A DNA stretch of 64,000 nucleotides, from contig NZ_CM001440.1 of the NCBI RefSeq assembly GCF_000244975.1, positions 3,332,325 through 3,396,324 on the forward strand, given 5' to 3'. How positions within the stretch are numbered: the first letter of the stretch is position 1; each line of letters opens with the position of its first letter. The translations under genes and the position numbers were made by a program. Below the pieces are notes generated by a model, which had not been told where the DNA came from, did no database searches, and was given only the letters and a program-made list of their open reading frames with translations. This DNA comes from Saccharomonospora cyanea NA-134. Lineage in GTDB: Bacteria; Actinomycetota; Actinomycetes; Mycobacteriales; Pseudonocardiaceae. Positions 8,362 through 16,694 of this stretch are shown here, piece by piece.

Positions 8362-9172
8362 CGTGACTACCTCCCTGGCTACGTTCCCGGTGCTCGCGTC
8401 AGCCTGCGCGGCGAGGTAGGGAGACGGATGTCAGCCGGGTCGTGCTTCGGTAGTTGTCATCGAATTGTCGCGCATACCACCTGCGTTCGCAGCGAAACAG
8501 CATCGCCCACGCGCGAGGGTGCGGTTTCGGCGGTCCGGGCCTCGGTGACGATGAAGAGCCGCAGGTTGGTGCCCTGTGTCGTAGGTCGGCGTGTCGACGG
8601 TTGCGAAGGAGCCTGCCTCTCTTCGAGGCGGAGGCCCGGGGAGGGACATCGCCGGAGATCTGGGGTGCCGGCGCGGGGCAATCGGCCGCCACCCACCCCG
8701 CGCTCAGCGACGTTGACGTCCGGTCCGCTCCCGCTGATCTGGCGTAGCCCGCTCACGCTGTGCCAAGACGGGGCGACCTTCGTGCGGTGGTGATGAGCGT
8801 GGCCAGGCTTGGCCCTTGAAATGGCGTGACAGCCCTGGGGAGGTCGACGGGATGACGCACCCACAGGAGACCACCAACGAACCGGCACTGCCGGCACTTT
8901 CCCGGCCATCCCGGAGACCTGCCCGCCCGGCGAGGGCCCTTCAAGCAGTCCAGTGGCCTGTGATGTGGGCAGCGATCAGGGTCCAGGGACGATTGCCCCG
9001 CTGAATGGGCGTAGTAGTCAGCGGTTCACAGCCGGTGTGCCGACGTTTAAGGTAGGTCTGTGCGCCAGAAAGTGTCTGGTCGCACGTTGAGGTTGTGCTG
9101 GGGACGGCCTCTGTTCCGTCCGGAGGCGGACGCATCCCTGTCCGGCAGGGCGGTCTCGTGGAGGGATCCCCT
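8362..9172. other. 811-bp non-coding region between the peptidase and MFS genes
   Basis: No gene I can support. Frames here (for example 8454-8747 and 8816-9004 plus, 8457-8909 minus) are Arg/Pro/Ser-rich and lack clear start signals. The only notable content is one copy of a short repeat at 8907-8935 whose partner lies beyond the MFS gene. The promoters of the divergent peptidase and MFS genes should be here, but I could not assign them. Confidence 0.55.
8907..8935. repeat. Short imperfect repeat, left copy
   Basis: CATCCCGGAG-A-CCTGCCCGCCCGGCGAGG here is nearly identical to the segment at 10520-10547, differing by one inserted A and one C/T change. The two copies are in the same orientation and bracket the MFS gene. 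No transposase or longer terminal repeat accompanies them. Confidence 0.5.
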
Positions 9173-10378
9173 GTGTCTGCCCTGGTGTCGCACCGCCGTG
9201 GCTTGTGGCTTGTCTTCTTTCTCAACGGCGCTGTGTTGTCGAGTTGGGCGCCGCGCATCCCGGCGGTCAAAGAAGAACTTGCTCTGTCCGATTCCGCTCT
9301 CGGCCTGGCGCTGTGGGGGATCGCGCTCGGATCGGTGCCGACGCTGCTGCTGACCGCGCGCCTGCTGCGTCGGGTGTCCGCCCGCACGCTGTGCCGGGTC
9401 TCGGCGCTGGTGTTCGCGGCCGGGCTGCCCCTGATCGCCGCTGCGGAGAACCTGGTCACGCTGACGCTGACGCTGGTGCTGCTGGGGGCGGCCAGCGGCA
9501 TGCTCGATATAGCGATGAACGCGGCCGCGCTCGGACTGGAACGTGCCTGGCAGGTCACCCTGCTGCCCGGATTGCACGGCGGCTACAGCCTGGGGATGCT
9601 CTGCGGCGCCGGGATGGGGGCTCTGGCGGCCGGCTCGTTGTCGGTGGCCGAGCATTTCGGTCTCGTCACGGCCGTGTTGCTGGGCGTGCTGGCCCTGGCC
9701 TGGTCCCGGTTAGCCATGGCCGACCCCGATACGGGGCAGTCGACGTCCTCGCTTGACTCTCACCGGCGGTGGCGCCCGTCGTGGGCGCTGGTCGCCTTCG
9801 CGCTGTGCGCTCTGCTGACCGAGGGGCTGATCATCGACTGGTCGGCTGTGCTACTGCGTCAGGAACTCGGCGCCACGGCCACGGTGGCCGGGTTGGGGGT
9901 CACGATCTTCAGCGCGGCTATGACGTTGTCGCGGGCCCTCGGCAACAAGCTGGTCACCCTCACCACACCGGCTGGGGTGGCCCGCGGGGGTGCCGCCATG
10001 GTCACCGTCGCGTTGCTGGCCGGGCTGCTCCAGCCCCACCCGGAAGTGCTTCTCGGGGCGTTGGTTCTCGTCGGGCTGGGCTGCGGCCCGTTGTTCCCAC
10101 TGGCCATCAGCACCGCCGCACGCAACACGACGGTGCCCCTCGGCACCGTCACGGCCTCGCTGACCGCGTGGGGCTATCTCGCCTACCTCGGTGGCCCACC
10201 CTTGGCCGGCACCGTGGCCGACCACCTCGGGCTGTCCACAGCGCTGCTGATCCTCGGCGGAACAGCAGCAGCCACGATGCTCGTCGTCAGCATCGTGGGC
10301 GTGTCCTGGACTACCCCACACACCACGAACCCGCCCGAATCCACTGTCCCACCGGAGATACCAGACAGAGAAAACTGA
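9173..10378 (+). CDS. Major facilitator superfamily transporter (YbjJ/fucose-permease-like)
   Basis: A 401-residue integral membrane protein with about twelve hydrophobic segments and the N-terminal SSWAPRIPAVKEEL and LALWGIALGSVP pattern of the YbjJ-type MFS group. Halves are separated by a polar loop (ADPDTGQSTSSLDSHRR). The family exports or imports small molecules by proton coupling; the substrate cannot be predicted. The open frame begins at 9095, but GTG 9173 follows GGAGGG at a 7-base distance and starts right before the first membrane segment, so I chose it. The gene stands alone, bracketed by the short repeat at 8907-8935 and 10520-10547, which may hint at acquisition. Confidence 0.85.
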   Translation: MSALVSHRRGLWLVFFLNGAVLSSWAPRIPAVKEELALSDSALGLALWGIALGSVPTLLLTARLLRRVSARTLCRVSALVFAAGLPLIAAAENLVTLTLTLVLLGAASGMLDIAMNAAALGLERAWQVTLLPGLHGGYSLGMLCGAGMGALAAGSLSVAEHFGLVTAVLLGVLALAWSRLAMADPDTGQSTSSLDSHRRWRPSWALVAFALCALLTEGLIIDWSAVLLRQELGATATVAGLGVTIFSAAMTLSRALGNKLVTLTTPAGVARGGAAMVTVALLAGLLQPHPEVLLGALVLVGLGCGPLFPLAISTAARNTTVPLGTVTASLTAWGYLAYLGGPPLAGTVADHLGLSTALLILGGTAAATMLVVSIVGVSWTTPHTTNPPESTVPPEIPDREN

Positions 10379-10519
10379 GGAAGCACATCGGACGCTGGCC
10401 AAGGAATCGTCGTTCCGGACCGTGATTCCCGAGTCCTCGAAGCTGAATCGGTAGTCAACGCTGCGCTGCGCTGCAAACAACTTTCCTGCCAACCGGCACC
10501 GCGGCTGCCCTCCCCGCGG

Positions 10520-10547
10520 CATCCCGGAGCCTGCCCGTCCGGCGAGG
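10520..10547. repeat. Short imperfect repeat, right copy
   Basis: CATCCCGGAG-CCTGCCCGTCCGGCGAGG matches the 8907-8935 copy in direct orientation. It sits in the 288-bp gap after the MFS gene, where no gene is seen. Confidence 0.5.
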
Positions 10548-10564
10548 ACATCTCTTTCTTCTTC

Positions 10565-10584
10565 GGCGGCCCGGAGGGGCCGCC
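10565..10584. terminator. Hairpin downstream of the MFS gene
   Basis: GGCGGCCC (10565-10572) and GGGCCGCC (10577-10584) form an 8-bp perfect stem with a GGAG loop. There is no T-tract after it on the plus strand. It could serve either the MFS transcript or, on the minus strand, the short hypothetical gene ending at 10667. Confidence 0.4.
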
Positions 10585-10666
10585 CTTGAACAAGAGAAGA
10601 AAATTTGAACACGTTCTACGCAGTGGTTTTGTGTGGTCTCAACTGATGTTGCCGCAGAGATACCCG

Positions 10667-11068
10667 TCAGCTGGAGGGGTTGGTGTCTGGGTTAGCGCCG
10701 AGGCGCGCGAGCAGCCTTTGGCTGAGCACAATGTCGTGCGGCAGCTGCCTGAGCTCGGCCGCGTCGATGACGACTCCCTGTCGCTGGAGGGTCTGCTGCA
10801 GGGAGTCCCAATGGTCTGTTGCCATGTCCTCCTGCGAGAGCCCGTCGAATGGCTCGTCCGGGCCGACGACCATGCGCGTCGTCTCCTGGATACCCTCGAC
10901 TGATTCCGCGGCCCAGTCCTGGGACGAACCCCAACCTCGGTCATCCAGCAGCAGCACCCGGCTTCCGTCGGCAAGCTCCGCCTCGTGACGCGCTGATACT
11001 GAGACCTGTCCCGTGTCGTTCACGTCGTCGATATCGGCGAAAGTCACCAAACGCGTCACGGCAATCAT
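10667..11068 (-). CDS. Hypothetical protein
   Basis: A 133-residue soluble, acidic protein that I do not recognise. It has ordinary codon use for this genome, no signal peptide and no membrane segment. Features are an EAELADGSRVLLLDDRGWG stretch near residues 30-50 and a Gln/Leu-rich helical C-terminal half. I chose the ATG at 11068, preceded by GAGAGGG about 8 bases upstream. A GTG at 11167 would add 33 residues of poorer composition. Neighbours (MFS gene, tRNA) give no functional clue. The frame is probably real, but it could be a chance high-G+C frame. Confidence 0.5.
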   Translation of the reverse strand: MIAVTRLVTFADIDDVNDTGQVSVSARHEAELADGSRVLLLDDRGWGSSQDWAAESVEGIQETTRMVVGPDEPFDGLSQEDMATDHWDSLQQTLQRQGVVIDAAELRQLPHDIVLSQRLLARLGANPDTNPSS

Positions 11069-11393
11069 CGAGTCGTCACCCTCTCGCTCCAGTGCGCCGT
11101 CAACCATCGATTGGGCGACGATAGCCCTGTCCCCCGCGGAGTTTCCGTGATGATCAGCAGCGTGCACACGACCGTGGATGCGACTGGCGCGTGGGATCTC
11201 TTGCTCATCCGCCGTGTTCCCCTGTGCCCCAAGGATCTCGGAGGCCTTCGAGGAGTGATGGTGGAGGCCGCGACGGCCATGGACGACATCTTCGAGTGCA
11301 GGGCCCGAGAAGCATAGTCACCCAGTTAGTCACTCAGTCGGCCGGCGGCTCGCCTCGCTAAACGGACGCGCTCCGCGCACACCCATATCCAAA
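11069..11393. other. Non-coding stretch between the hypothetical gene and the tRNA terminator
   Basis: I see no supported gene. A plus-strand frame at 11111-11317 encodes 68 residues without a good ribosome-binding site or recognisable domain, and I treat it as chance. Confidence 0.5.
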
Positions 11394-11435
11394 AAGAGCC
11401 CCTGACCTGCGGTTTCCCGCTGATCAGGGGCTCTT
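11394..11435 (-). terminator. Intrinsic terminator of the tRNA-Pro gene
   Basis: On the minus strand, AAGAGCCCCTGA and TCAGGGGCTCTT (12-bp perfect arms at 11424-11435 and 11394-11405) enclose an 18-nt loop and are followed by a run of T. This is a classic rho-independent terminator, ten bases after the tRNA 3' end. Confidence 0.85.
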
Positions 11436-11444
11436 CTACGACCG

Positions 11445-11518
<74 letters not shown>

Positions 11519-11593
11519 GCCACCACCGTTGCGGTGATGGCAGCTAGCTTACCGTGCCCTCCGAACGTCCCGCACGGGGGGTGCCGGTGTCGA

Positions 11594-12295
11594 TCACGCG
11601 CTGGTCACGCCGAGGCGGCGCGCCAGCTCCGGGGCGTCGGCGGTGCCCTCCTTCAGCGTCGTGGCACGCCAGGCCTGCCACATGTCGCGGGGCGCGTCTT
11701 CCCAGTTCAGGGGGCCGAACGGCGGCTGGGGGTCGTACTCGATGCCGAACTGCACCTGCCGCGCCACGTCCTCACCGGCCAGGGTGGCGACCAGGTGCAG
11801 GGCGGCGTCGATGCCCGCCGCCACGCCCGCCGCCGTGAACGCTCGGCCGTCGGCCACCCAGCGCTTCGCCACGGGCTTCGCCCCGAACGCCTCCAGCAGG
11901 TCGAGGAACGCCCAGTGGGTCGTCGCCTCGCGATCCTCCAGCAGTCCCGCCGCGCCCAGGACGAGCGAACCCGTGCACACCGACGCCAGTGTCTCCGCCG
12001 TCTCCCCCGCCCGTCGCAGGTAGGCGAGCAGCTTCTCGTCCGACATCGCCTCGATCGTCGACACCATGCCGCCCGGAACCACGACGGCGAACGGGTCCGG
12101 CACCTCCTCGAACGTGTGACTCGCCGCGACGCGCAACGCGGCGTTGTCCGACGGCATCGGATCGGTGTGTTCTCCCACGACCACGGTCCGGTACTCGTCG
12201 GGCCGGAACGCCGACAGCGGGTCCAGCACCTGGAGTGGCCCCACCAGGTCGAGTGCTGTGAGGCCGGGATACGTCACGAACGCGATCGTCTTCAT
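11594..12295 (-). CDS. DJ-1/PfpI-family protein, isonitrile-hydratase-like
   Basis: A 233-residue member of the class I glutamine amidotransferase-like DJ-1/PfpI superfamily. The nucleophile elbow SVCTGSLVLGAAGLL carries the reactive cysteine, and the GPLQVLDPL and FEEVPDPFAVVVPGG stretches match isonitrile hydratase (InhA), which hydrates isonitriles to N-formamides. Many relatives have no proven substrate. The start at 12295 is the ATG beginning MKTIAFVTYPG, the first beta strand; the longer frame to 12370 adds unrelated residues. It is divergent from a GlxA-type regulator with the same DJ-1 fold, 95 bp away, which may control it. Confidence 0.85.
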   Translation of the reverse strand: MKTIAFVTYPGLTALDLVGPLQVLDPLSAFRPDEYRTVVVGEHTDPMPSDNAALRVAASHTFEEVPDPFAVVVPGGMVSTIEAMSDEKLLAYLRRAGETAETLASVCTGSLVLGAAGLLEDREATTHWAFLDLLEAFGAKPVAKRWVADGRAFTAAGVAAGIDAALHLVATLAGEDVARQVQFGIEYDPQPPFGPLNWEDAPRDMWQAWRATTLKEGTADAPELARRLGVTSA

Positions 12296-12378
12296 GCCGC
12301 CACGATCACCGCGCGGACACCCTCCGTGGGCTGTGGGTGTCCGAAACCGCACGGACCTTGTCCGATCCACGCCGCTGC

Positions 12379-12384
12379 TAGTGT
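12379..12384 (+). promoter_or_regulatory. -10 element (TAGTGT) for the GlxA-type regulator
   Basis: TAGTGT sits six bases before the GTG start at 12391, with a possible -35 TTGTCC at 12358-12363 (15-bp spacer). The geometry fits leaderless transcription starting at the GTG. Confidence 0.45.
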
Positions 12385-12390
12385 CGTCGC

Positions 12391-13404
12391 GTGCGCCGCG
12401 TCGTCCTCGTCGCCTACGACAACGCCCAGCTGCTCGACGTCTCCTGCACCTCGGACGTCTTCGACGGCGCCAATCGGCTGGGCGTCACCCCCGGCTACGA
12501 GGTCACCCTCGCCACCGTCGGCGGTCGAGCGGTGCGCTGTTCCGGCGGTCTCACGCTCGCCGCCCACGCACGGCTCGACCAGGTGCGGGGTCCCGTCGAC
12601 ACCGTGCTGGTGGCGGGCGGGTTCGGCCACGAGGACGCGGCCGGCGACACCCGGCTCATCACGCACGTGCGCAGGCTCGCCGCCGAGGCCCGGCGCGTCG
12701 CGTCGGTGTGCACGGGGGCGACGGTGCTCGCCGCCGCCGGGCTGCTGCGGGGGCGACGCGCCACCACCCACTGGGGCTGGGCCGCCCGGCTCGCGGCACG
12801 CCACCCCGACGTGACCGTGGACCCCGCGCCGCTGTTCGTCAGGGACGGCAACGTCTACACCTCGGCGGGTGTCACGAGTGCCCTGGACCTCTCCCTCGCC
12901 CTCGTGGAGGAGGACCACGGCGCCTCCGTGGCCCGCGACATCGCCCGCTACCTCGTCGTCTACCTGCAACGGCCGGGGAACCAGGCCCAGATGAGCATGT
13001 TCCTCACCACGCCACCACCCGACCACGAGCCGCTGCGCGACCTCGTGTCGTACATCTGCGCGCACCCCGCGGACGACCTCGGCACCGAGGCGCTCGCCGC
13101 CCGCACCGGGGTGAGCGCTCGGCACCTGACGCGCCTGTTCACCACCCACCTCGGGGCCTCGCCCAGCCGTTACGTGCGGACGGTGCGGGTGGAGGCGGCG
13201 GCCCGCCTGCTGTCCACGAGCGACCTCCCGCTGGCCTCGGTGGCACGGCGCTGCGGCTTCGGCTCCGCGCACACCCTGCGGCAGGCGTTCGTCGCGCACT
13301 ACGACACCTCACCCTCGACCTACCGCCGCATGCTTCGCGGCGGCGGGCCTCACGACCGGGCGAGCATCGGGATGCGTCCCCCCGCGACGACGGCCTCCAC
13401 CTGA
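12391..13404 (+). CDS. GlxA-type transcriptional regulator (DJ-1/PfpI domain plus AraC HTH)
   Basis: A 337-residue regulator. Residues 1-190 are a DJ-1/PfpI domain with the elbow SVCTGATVLAAAGLLRGR. Residues about 215-315 hold two helix-turn-helix units of AraC type (LAARTGVSARHLTRLFTTHLG and SVARRCGFGSAHTLRQAFVAHY). The N-terminal domain probably senses a small molecule rather than catalyses. The GTG start at 12391 has a TAGTGT box ending six bases before it (12379-12384) and no ribosome-binding site, so the mRNA is probably leaderless. The 3' end overlaps the convergent aconitase gene by 55 bp. Confidence 0.9.
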   Translation: MRRVVLVAYDNAQLLDVSCTSDVFDGANRLGVTPGYEVTLATVGGRAVRCSGGLTLAAHARLDQVRGPVDTVLVAGGFGHEDAAGDTRLITHVRRLAAEARRVASVCTGATVLAAAGLLRGRRATTHWGWAARLAARHPDVTVDPAPLFVRDGNVYTSAGVTSALDLSLALVEEDHGASVARDIARYLVVYLQRPGNQAQMSMFLTTPPPDHEPLRDLVSYICAHPADDLGTEALAARTGVSARHLTRLFTTHLGASPSRYVRTVRVEAAARLLSTSDLPLASVARRCGFGSAHTLRQAFVAHYDTSPSTYRRMLRGGGPHDRASIGMRPPATTAST

Positions 13405-15299
13405 CGCGGCGACAGCCGGTGACGCAGGCGGTAGTCCTCGTCCTTGGTCTCGTTGCGGATCGTGATGTCGCTGTGGTTGGTGAGCCGCTCGCGCAGTCCG
13501 TGCAGGCTGAGCACGTCCCCCTGTTCGACGCGGTCGTAGTCGGCCGGGTCGGTGAACTCCAGCGCGAGGATGCCGAAGTTGGCCAGGTTCTGCCAGTGGA
13601 TGCGCGCGAACGACTTGGCGATCACGGCCTTCAGCCCCAGATACCTCGGCGTGATGGCCGCGTGTTCACGGGAGGAGCCCTGCCCGTAGTTGTCGCCGCC
13701 CACCACGAAGTGGCCCGTGTCCGCGCAGTCGCTCGCCCTGCGCGGGTACGTGGGGTCGACCTGGTCGAAGGTGAACGTCGCCAGTTGCGGCACGTTCGAA
13801 CGGAACGGCAGCGCCCTCGCACCGGCCGGTGAGATCTCGTCCGTGGAGATGTTGTCGCCGACCTTGAGCAGCACGGGCGCTTCGGCGTCGTCCGGCAGCG
13901 GGGGCATGTCCGGCAGCGCCGAGATGTTCGGCCCCTTCACCAGTTTCTCCCGGCGCGCCTGTTCGGGCGGCAGGGGTGGCAGGAGCATGTCGGTGTTCAC
14001 CGACGCCCGCGCGGGCAACGGCAGGTCGGGGTAGTCGAGACCGAGCTTGTCGGCGAGCTTCCTCGGGTCGGTGATGACTCCGGTGAGCGCGGAGGCCGCG
14101 GCCGTCTCGGGTGAGCAGAGCCAGACGGAGTCCTCCCGTGTCCCGCTGCGCCCCGGGAAGTTGCGGGGAAAGGTACGCAGGGAGTTGTGCCCTACCGCGG
14201 GTGCCTGTCCCATGCCGATGCAGCCCATGCAACCGGCCTGGTGGATGCGGGCGCCCGCCGAGATCAGGTCGAACGTGCCGCCCATCTTCGTGAGGTCGGC
14301 CAGGATCTCGCGCGAGGTCGGGTTGACGTCGAAGCTCACCGCGTCACTGGCCTGCCGCCCGCGCACGAGGTAGGCGGCGATGGCGAAGTCCCGCAGTCCG
14401 GGGTTGGCCGACGAACCGATGACGACCTGCCCGACCTCCGTGCCCTCGACCTCGCTCACGGGCACCACGTTGTCCGGTGAGGACGGTCTCGCGATCAGCG
14501 GCTCGATCGTCGACAGGTCGATCTCGTCGGTGACGTCGTAGGTGGCGTCGGGGTCGGCGACGATCTCCCGGTAGTCGTCCTCGCGGCCCTCCGTGCGCAG
14601 GAACTCGTACACGGCGGCGTCGGACGGGAACACCGTCGTGGTCGCCCCCAGTTCGGCCCCCATGTTGGCGATCACATGCCGGTCCATCGCCGACAGGGTC
14701 GACACCCCCGGACCGTGGTACTCGATGATCCGGTTGAGACCACCCTTGACGCTGTGTCTGCGCAGCATCTCCAGGATGACGTCCTTCGCCGACGTCCACG
14801 GCGGCAGCTCACCGGTCAGCCGCACGCCCCAGATCTCCGGCATGCGCACGTACACCGGTTCGCCCGCGATGGCCAGGGCCGCTTCGAGCCCGCCCACGCC
14901 CATCGCCAGCATCCCCAGCGCACCCGACGCGGGGGTGTGTGAGTCGGAGCCCACCATGCTCTTGCCGGGGACGCCGAACCGCTGCATGTGCGTGGGGTGG
15001 GACACGCCGTTGCCCGCCTTCGAGTACCAGATGCCGTAGCGGCGGCAGGCCGAGCGGAGGAAGGCGTGGTCCTCGGCGTTCTTCTCGTCGGTCTGCAGGA
15101 GGTTGTGGTCGACGTACTGGACGCTGACCTCCGTGCGCGCGCGGTCGAGACCGAGCGCCTCCAGTTCCTGCATCACGAGCGTGCCCGTGGCGTCCTGGGT
15201 CAGCGTCTGGTCGATCCGCAAGGAGATCTCCTCCCCCGGTTCCATCCGGCCGTCGACCAGATGGTCGGCGATGAGTTTCTGCGCCACCGTCCTACCCAT
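13350..15299 (-). CDS. Aconitate hydratase family protein (Aquifex-type)
   Basis: A 649-residue aconitase-superfamily dehydratase, shorter than the about 900-residue AcnA and closer in size to the so-called Aquifex-type aconitases. It has the large cluster-binding part (YVDHNLLQ, VGSDSHTPASGALGMLAMGVGG) and a C-terminal swivel domain (GDNISTDEISPAG, YGQGSSREHAA). Two cluster cysteines are clear in QAGCMGCIGMGQ. The place where aconitases normally have the third cysteine (GSCTNS) reads VVIGSSANPGLRDF, with serine. Either this subgroup uses another ligand, or the cluster differs. It could act on citrate or a related tricarboxylate. The start is ATG 15299, giving MGRTVAQKLIADH. Confidence 0.85.
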   Translation of the reverse strand: MGRTVAQKLIADHLVDGRMEPGEEISLRIDQTLTQDATGTLVMQELEALGLDRARTEVSVQYVDHNLLQTDEKNAEDHAFLRSACRRYGIWYSKAGNGVSHPTHMQRFGVPGKSMVGSDSHTPASGALGMLAMGVGGLEAALAIAGEPVYVRMPEIWGVRLTGELPPWTSAKDVILEMLRRHSVKGGLNRIIEYHGPGVSTLSAMDRHVIANMGAELGATTTVFPSDAAVYEFLRTEGREDDYREIVADPDATYDVTDEIDLSTIEPLIARPSSPDNVVPVSEVEGTEVGQVVIGSSANPGLRDFAIAAYLVRGRQASDAVSFDVNPTSREILADLTKMGGTFDLISAGARIHQAGCMGCIGMGQAPAVGHNSLRTFPRNFPGRSGTREDSVWLCSPETAAASALTGVITDPRKLADKLGLDYPDLPLPARASVNTDMLLPPLPPEQARREKLVKGPNISALPDMPPLPDDAEAPVLLKVGDNISTDEISPAGARALPFRSNVPQLATFTFDQVDPTYPRRASDCADTGHFVVGGDNYGQGSSREHAAITPRYLGLKAVIAKSFARIHWQNLANFGILALEFTDPADYDRVEQGDVLSLHGLRERLTNHSDITIRNETKDEDYRLRHRLSPRQVEAVVAGGRIPMLARS

Positions 15300-15336
15300 G
15301 CCCCGTCGACTACCCGTTCCGGGCGGATCGGCAACC

Positions 15337-15762
15337 ATGGCGGTCGTGTTGCGCGACTACCGAGGGGACGTGCTGCTCGCCGTCGCGGCGGGCGGCGCAC
15401 TCGGCAGCCTCACCCGCTACGGGCTGGCCGAGCTGCTTCCCCACCCTCCCGGCGGGTTCGCCGTGGCCACCCTGGTGACGAACGTGCTCGGGTGTCTGGG
15501 TCTCGGCACGCTGATGGCGTTCGTCGAGCACGGCAGGCCTTCCCGGCTGGTGCGGCCGTTCCTCGGCATCGGGTTCTTCGGGGGGTTCACGACGGTGTCG
15601 ACGTTCGCGCTCGACACGGTGGAGGCGGTGCTGGACGGGCACGTCGGCGTGGCCGTGGCGTACGTCGGTGGGTCCCTGGCGGCGTCCCTGCCGGCCGTGG
15701 CCGCCGGACTGGTGGGCACCGATCGGCTGCTGCGGCGGTTCGCCCGAGGAGGTGAATCGTGA
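15337..15762 (+). CDS. crcB: CrcB/Fluc fluoride channel, first subunit
   Basis: A 141-residue four-helix membrane protein of the CrcB (Fluc) family, which exports toxic fluoride as a dual-topology dimer. Family signatures are AAGGALGSLTRYG in helix 1, TLVTNVLGCLGLG in helix 2, and FFGGFTTVSTFALDT in helix 3. ATG 15337 is 37 bp from the divergent aconitase start. The downstream crcB copy overlaps by 4 bp, so the two are co-translated. No fluoride riboswitch is apparent in the 37-bp gap. Confidence 0.92.
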   Translation: MAVVLRDYRGDVLLAVAAGGALGSLTRYGLAELLPHPPGGFAVATLVTNVLGCLGLGTLMAFVEHGRPSRLVRPFLGIGFFGGFTTVSTFALDTVEAVLDGHVGVAVAYVGGSLAASLPAVAAGLVGTDRLLRRFARGGES

Positions 15763-16130
15763 CGGTGGTTCTGGTCATGCTGGGCGGGGCGGTGGGCGCC
15801 ACGCTGCGTTACCTGCTCGACACGCTGGTGCGCCGCAGGCAGAGCTCACGCTTTCCGTGGAGCACGCTCGTCGTGAACGTCCTCGGCAGCGTCGTGCTCG
15901 GCATGCTCACCGGCGCGGCGCTGCCCGGAGCGGCCGGGAGTGCGAGCGACGCGGCTCTCGGCGTGGGACTGTGCGGCGCGCTCACCACGTTCTCCACCTT
16001 CGGCTACGAGACGGTGCGGTTGTTCCTGGACGGCGCGCACCGGACGGCCGTGGCGAACGTGGTCGTGACGACGGCGGCGAGCCTCTCGGCAGCCGCGGGC
16101 GGAGTCGCGGTCGGAGGGCTCCTCGGCTGA
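15759..16130 (+). CDS. crcB: CrcB/Fluc fluoride channel, second subunit
   Basis: A 123-residue CrcB homologue with GGAVGATLRYLLD, TLVVNVLGSVVLG and GLCGALTTFSTFGYET. The GTG start at 15759 overlaps the first crcB stop (GTGA). Paired crcB genes in Gram-positive bacteria often encode the two halves of a heterodimeric channel with opposite membrane orientation; that is the likely arrangement here. The gene ends 35 bp before the convergent VOC gene. Confidence 0.92.
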   Translation: MTVVLVMLGGAVGATLRYLLDTLVRRRQSSRFPWSTLVVNVLGSVVLGMLTGAALPGAAGSASDAALGVGLCGALTTFSTFGYETVRLFLDGAHRTAVANVVVTTAASLSAAAGGVAVGGLLG

Positions 16131-16165
16131 GGTGTGTCCTCATCGGAGGATGCGTGTGCGGCCTC

Positions 16166-16600
16166 TCAGTCGAGACAGAACTCGTTGCCCTCGATGTCCT
16201 GCATCACGAGGCACGACTCGTTGACGCCATCGGCACGCAGGAGTCGCACGCGGACCGCGCCGAGCGGGACCAGCCGCGCGCACTCGGCCTCGAGTGCGGC
16301 GAGGCGTTCCTCGCCCACGAGCCCGGTGCCGACCCGCACGCAGAGATGCACCCGGTTCTTGACGACCTTGTCCTCGGGAACGCGCTGGAAGTACAGTCGC
16401 GGGCCCACACCCGAGGGATCGACGCAGAAGAACGACGAACCCTGACGCTCAGGCGGCAGCGAGCGATCGAAATCGTCCCAGGTGGCGAACCCCTCCGGCG
16501 GTGGCGGCACGACGTATCCGAGCACCTCGCACCAGAACCGGGCGAGGCGCTCGGGTTCCGCGCAGTCGAAGGTGACCTGGAACTGCTTGATCGACGTCAT
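16166..16600 (-). CDS. VOC (glyoxalase/bleomycin-resistance) superfamily protein
   Basis: A 144-residue protein of the glyoxalase-like VOC fold. The pattern FQVTFDCAEPERLARFWCEVLGY near the N-terminus and VMQDIEGNEFCLD at the end are typical of the actinobacterial glyoxalase-6 group. Candidate metal ligands include His in NRVHLCVRV and Glu in GNEFCL. Its substrate is unknown; relatives range from resistance proteins to lyases. The start at 16600 (MTSIKQFQV) was preferred to the long upstream frame, which runs into the GNAT gene. Confidence 0.8.
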   Translation of the reverse strand: MTSIKQFQVTFDCAEPERLARFWCEVLGYVVPPPPEGFATWDDFDRSLPPERQGSSFFCVDPSGVGPRLYFQRVPEDKVVKNRVHLCVRVGTGLVGEERLAALEAECARLVPLGAVRVRLLRADGVNESCLVMQDIEGNEFCLD

Positions 16601-16694
16601 CGGGCCACCGTAGTGACGCGTGCTGTTCCCAGAGAACCGGTTTTTCGTCGCCGCGTAGGGTGGGTTCCCGCGCGGCATGAGCTGGTGACGTGCC

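Noticed and set aside
11111-11317. 68-residue plus-strand frame before the tRNA
   Set aside because: No recognisable domain and no start signal; treated as chance.
15300-15336. Fluoride riboswitch before crcB
   Set aside because: The gap is too short and lacks the conserved pseudoknot elements.
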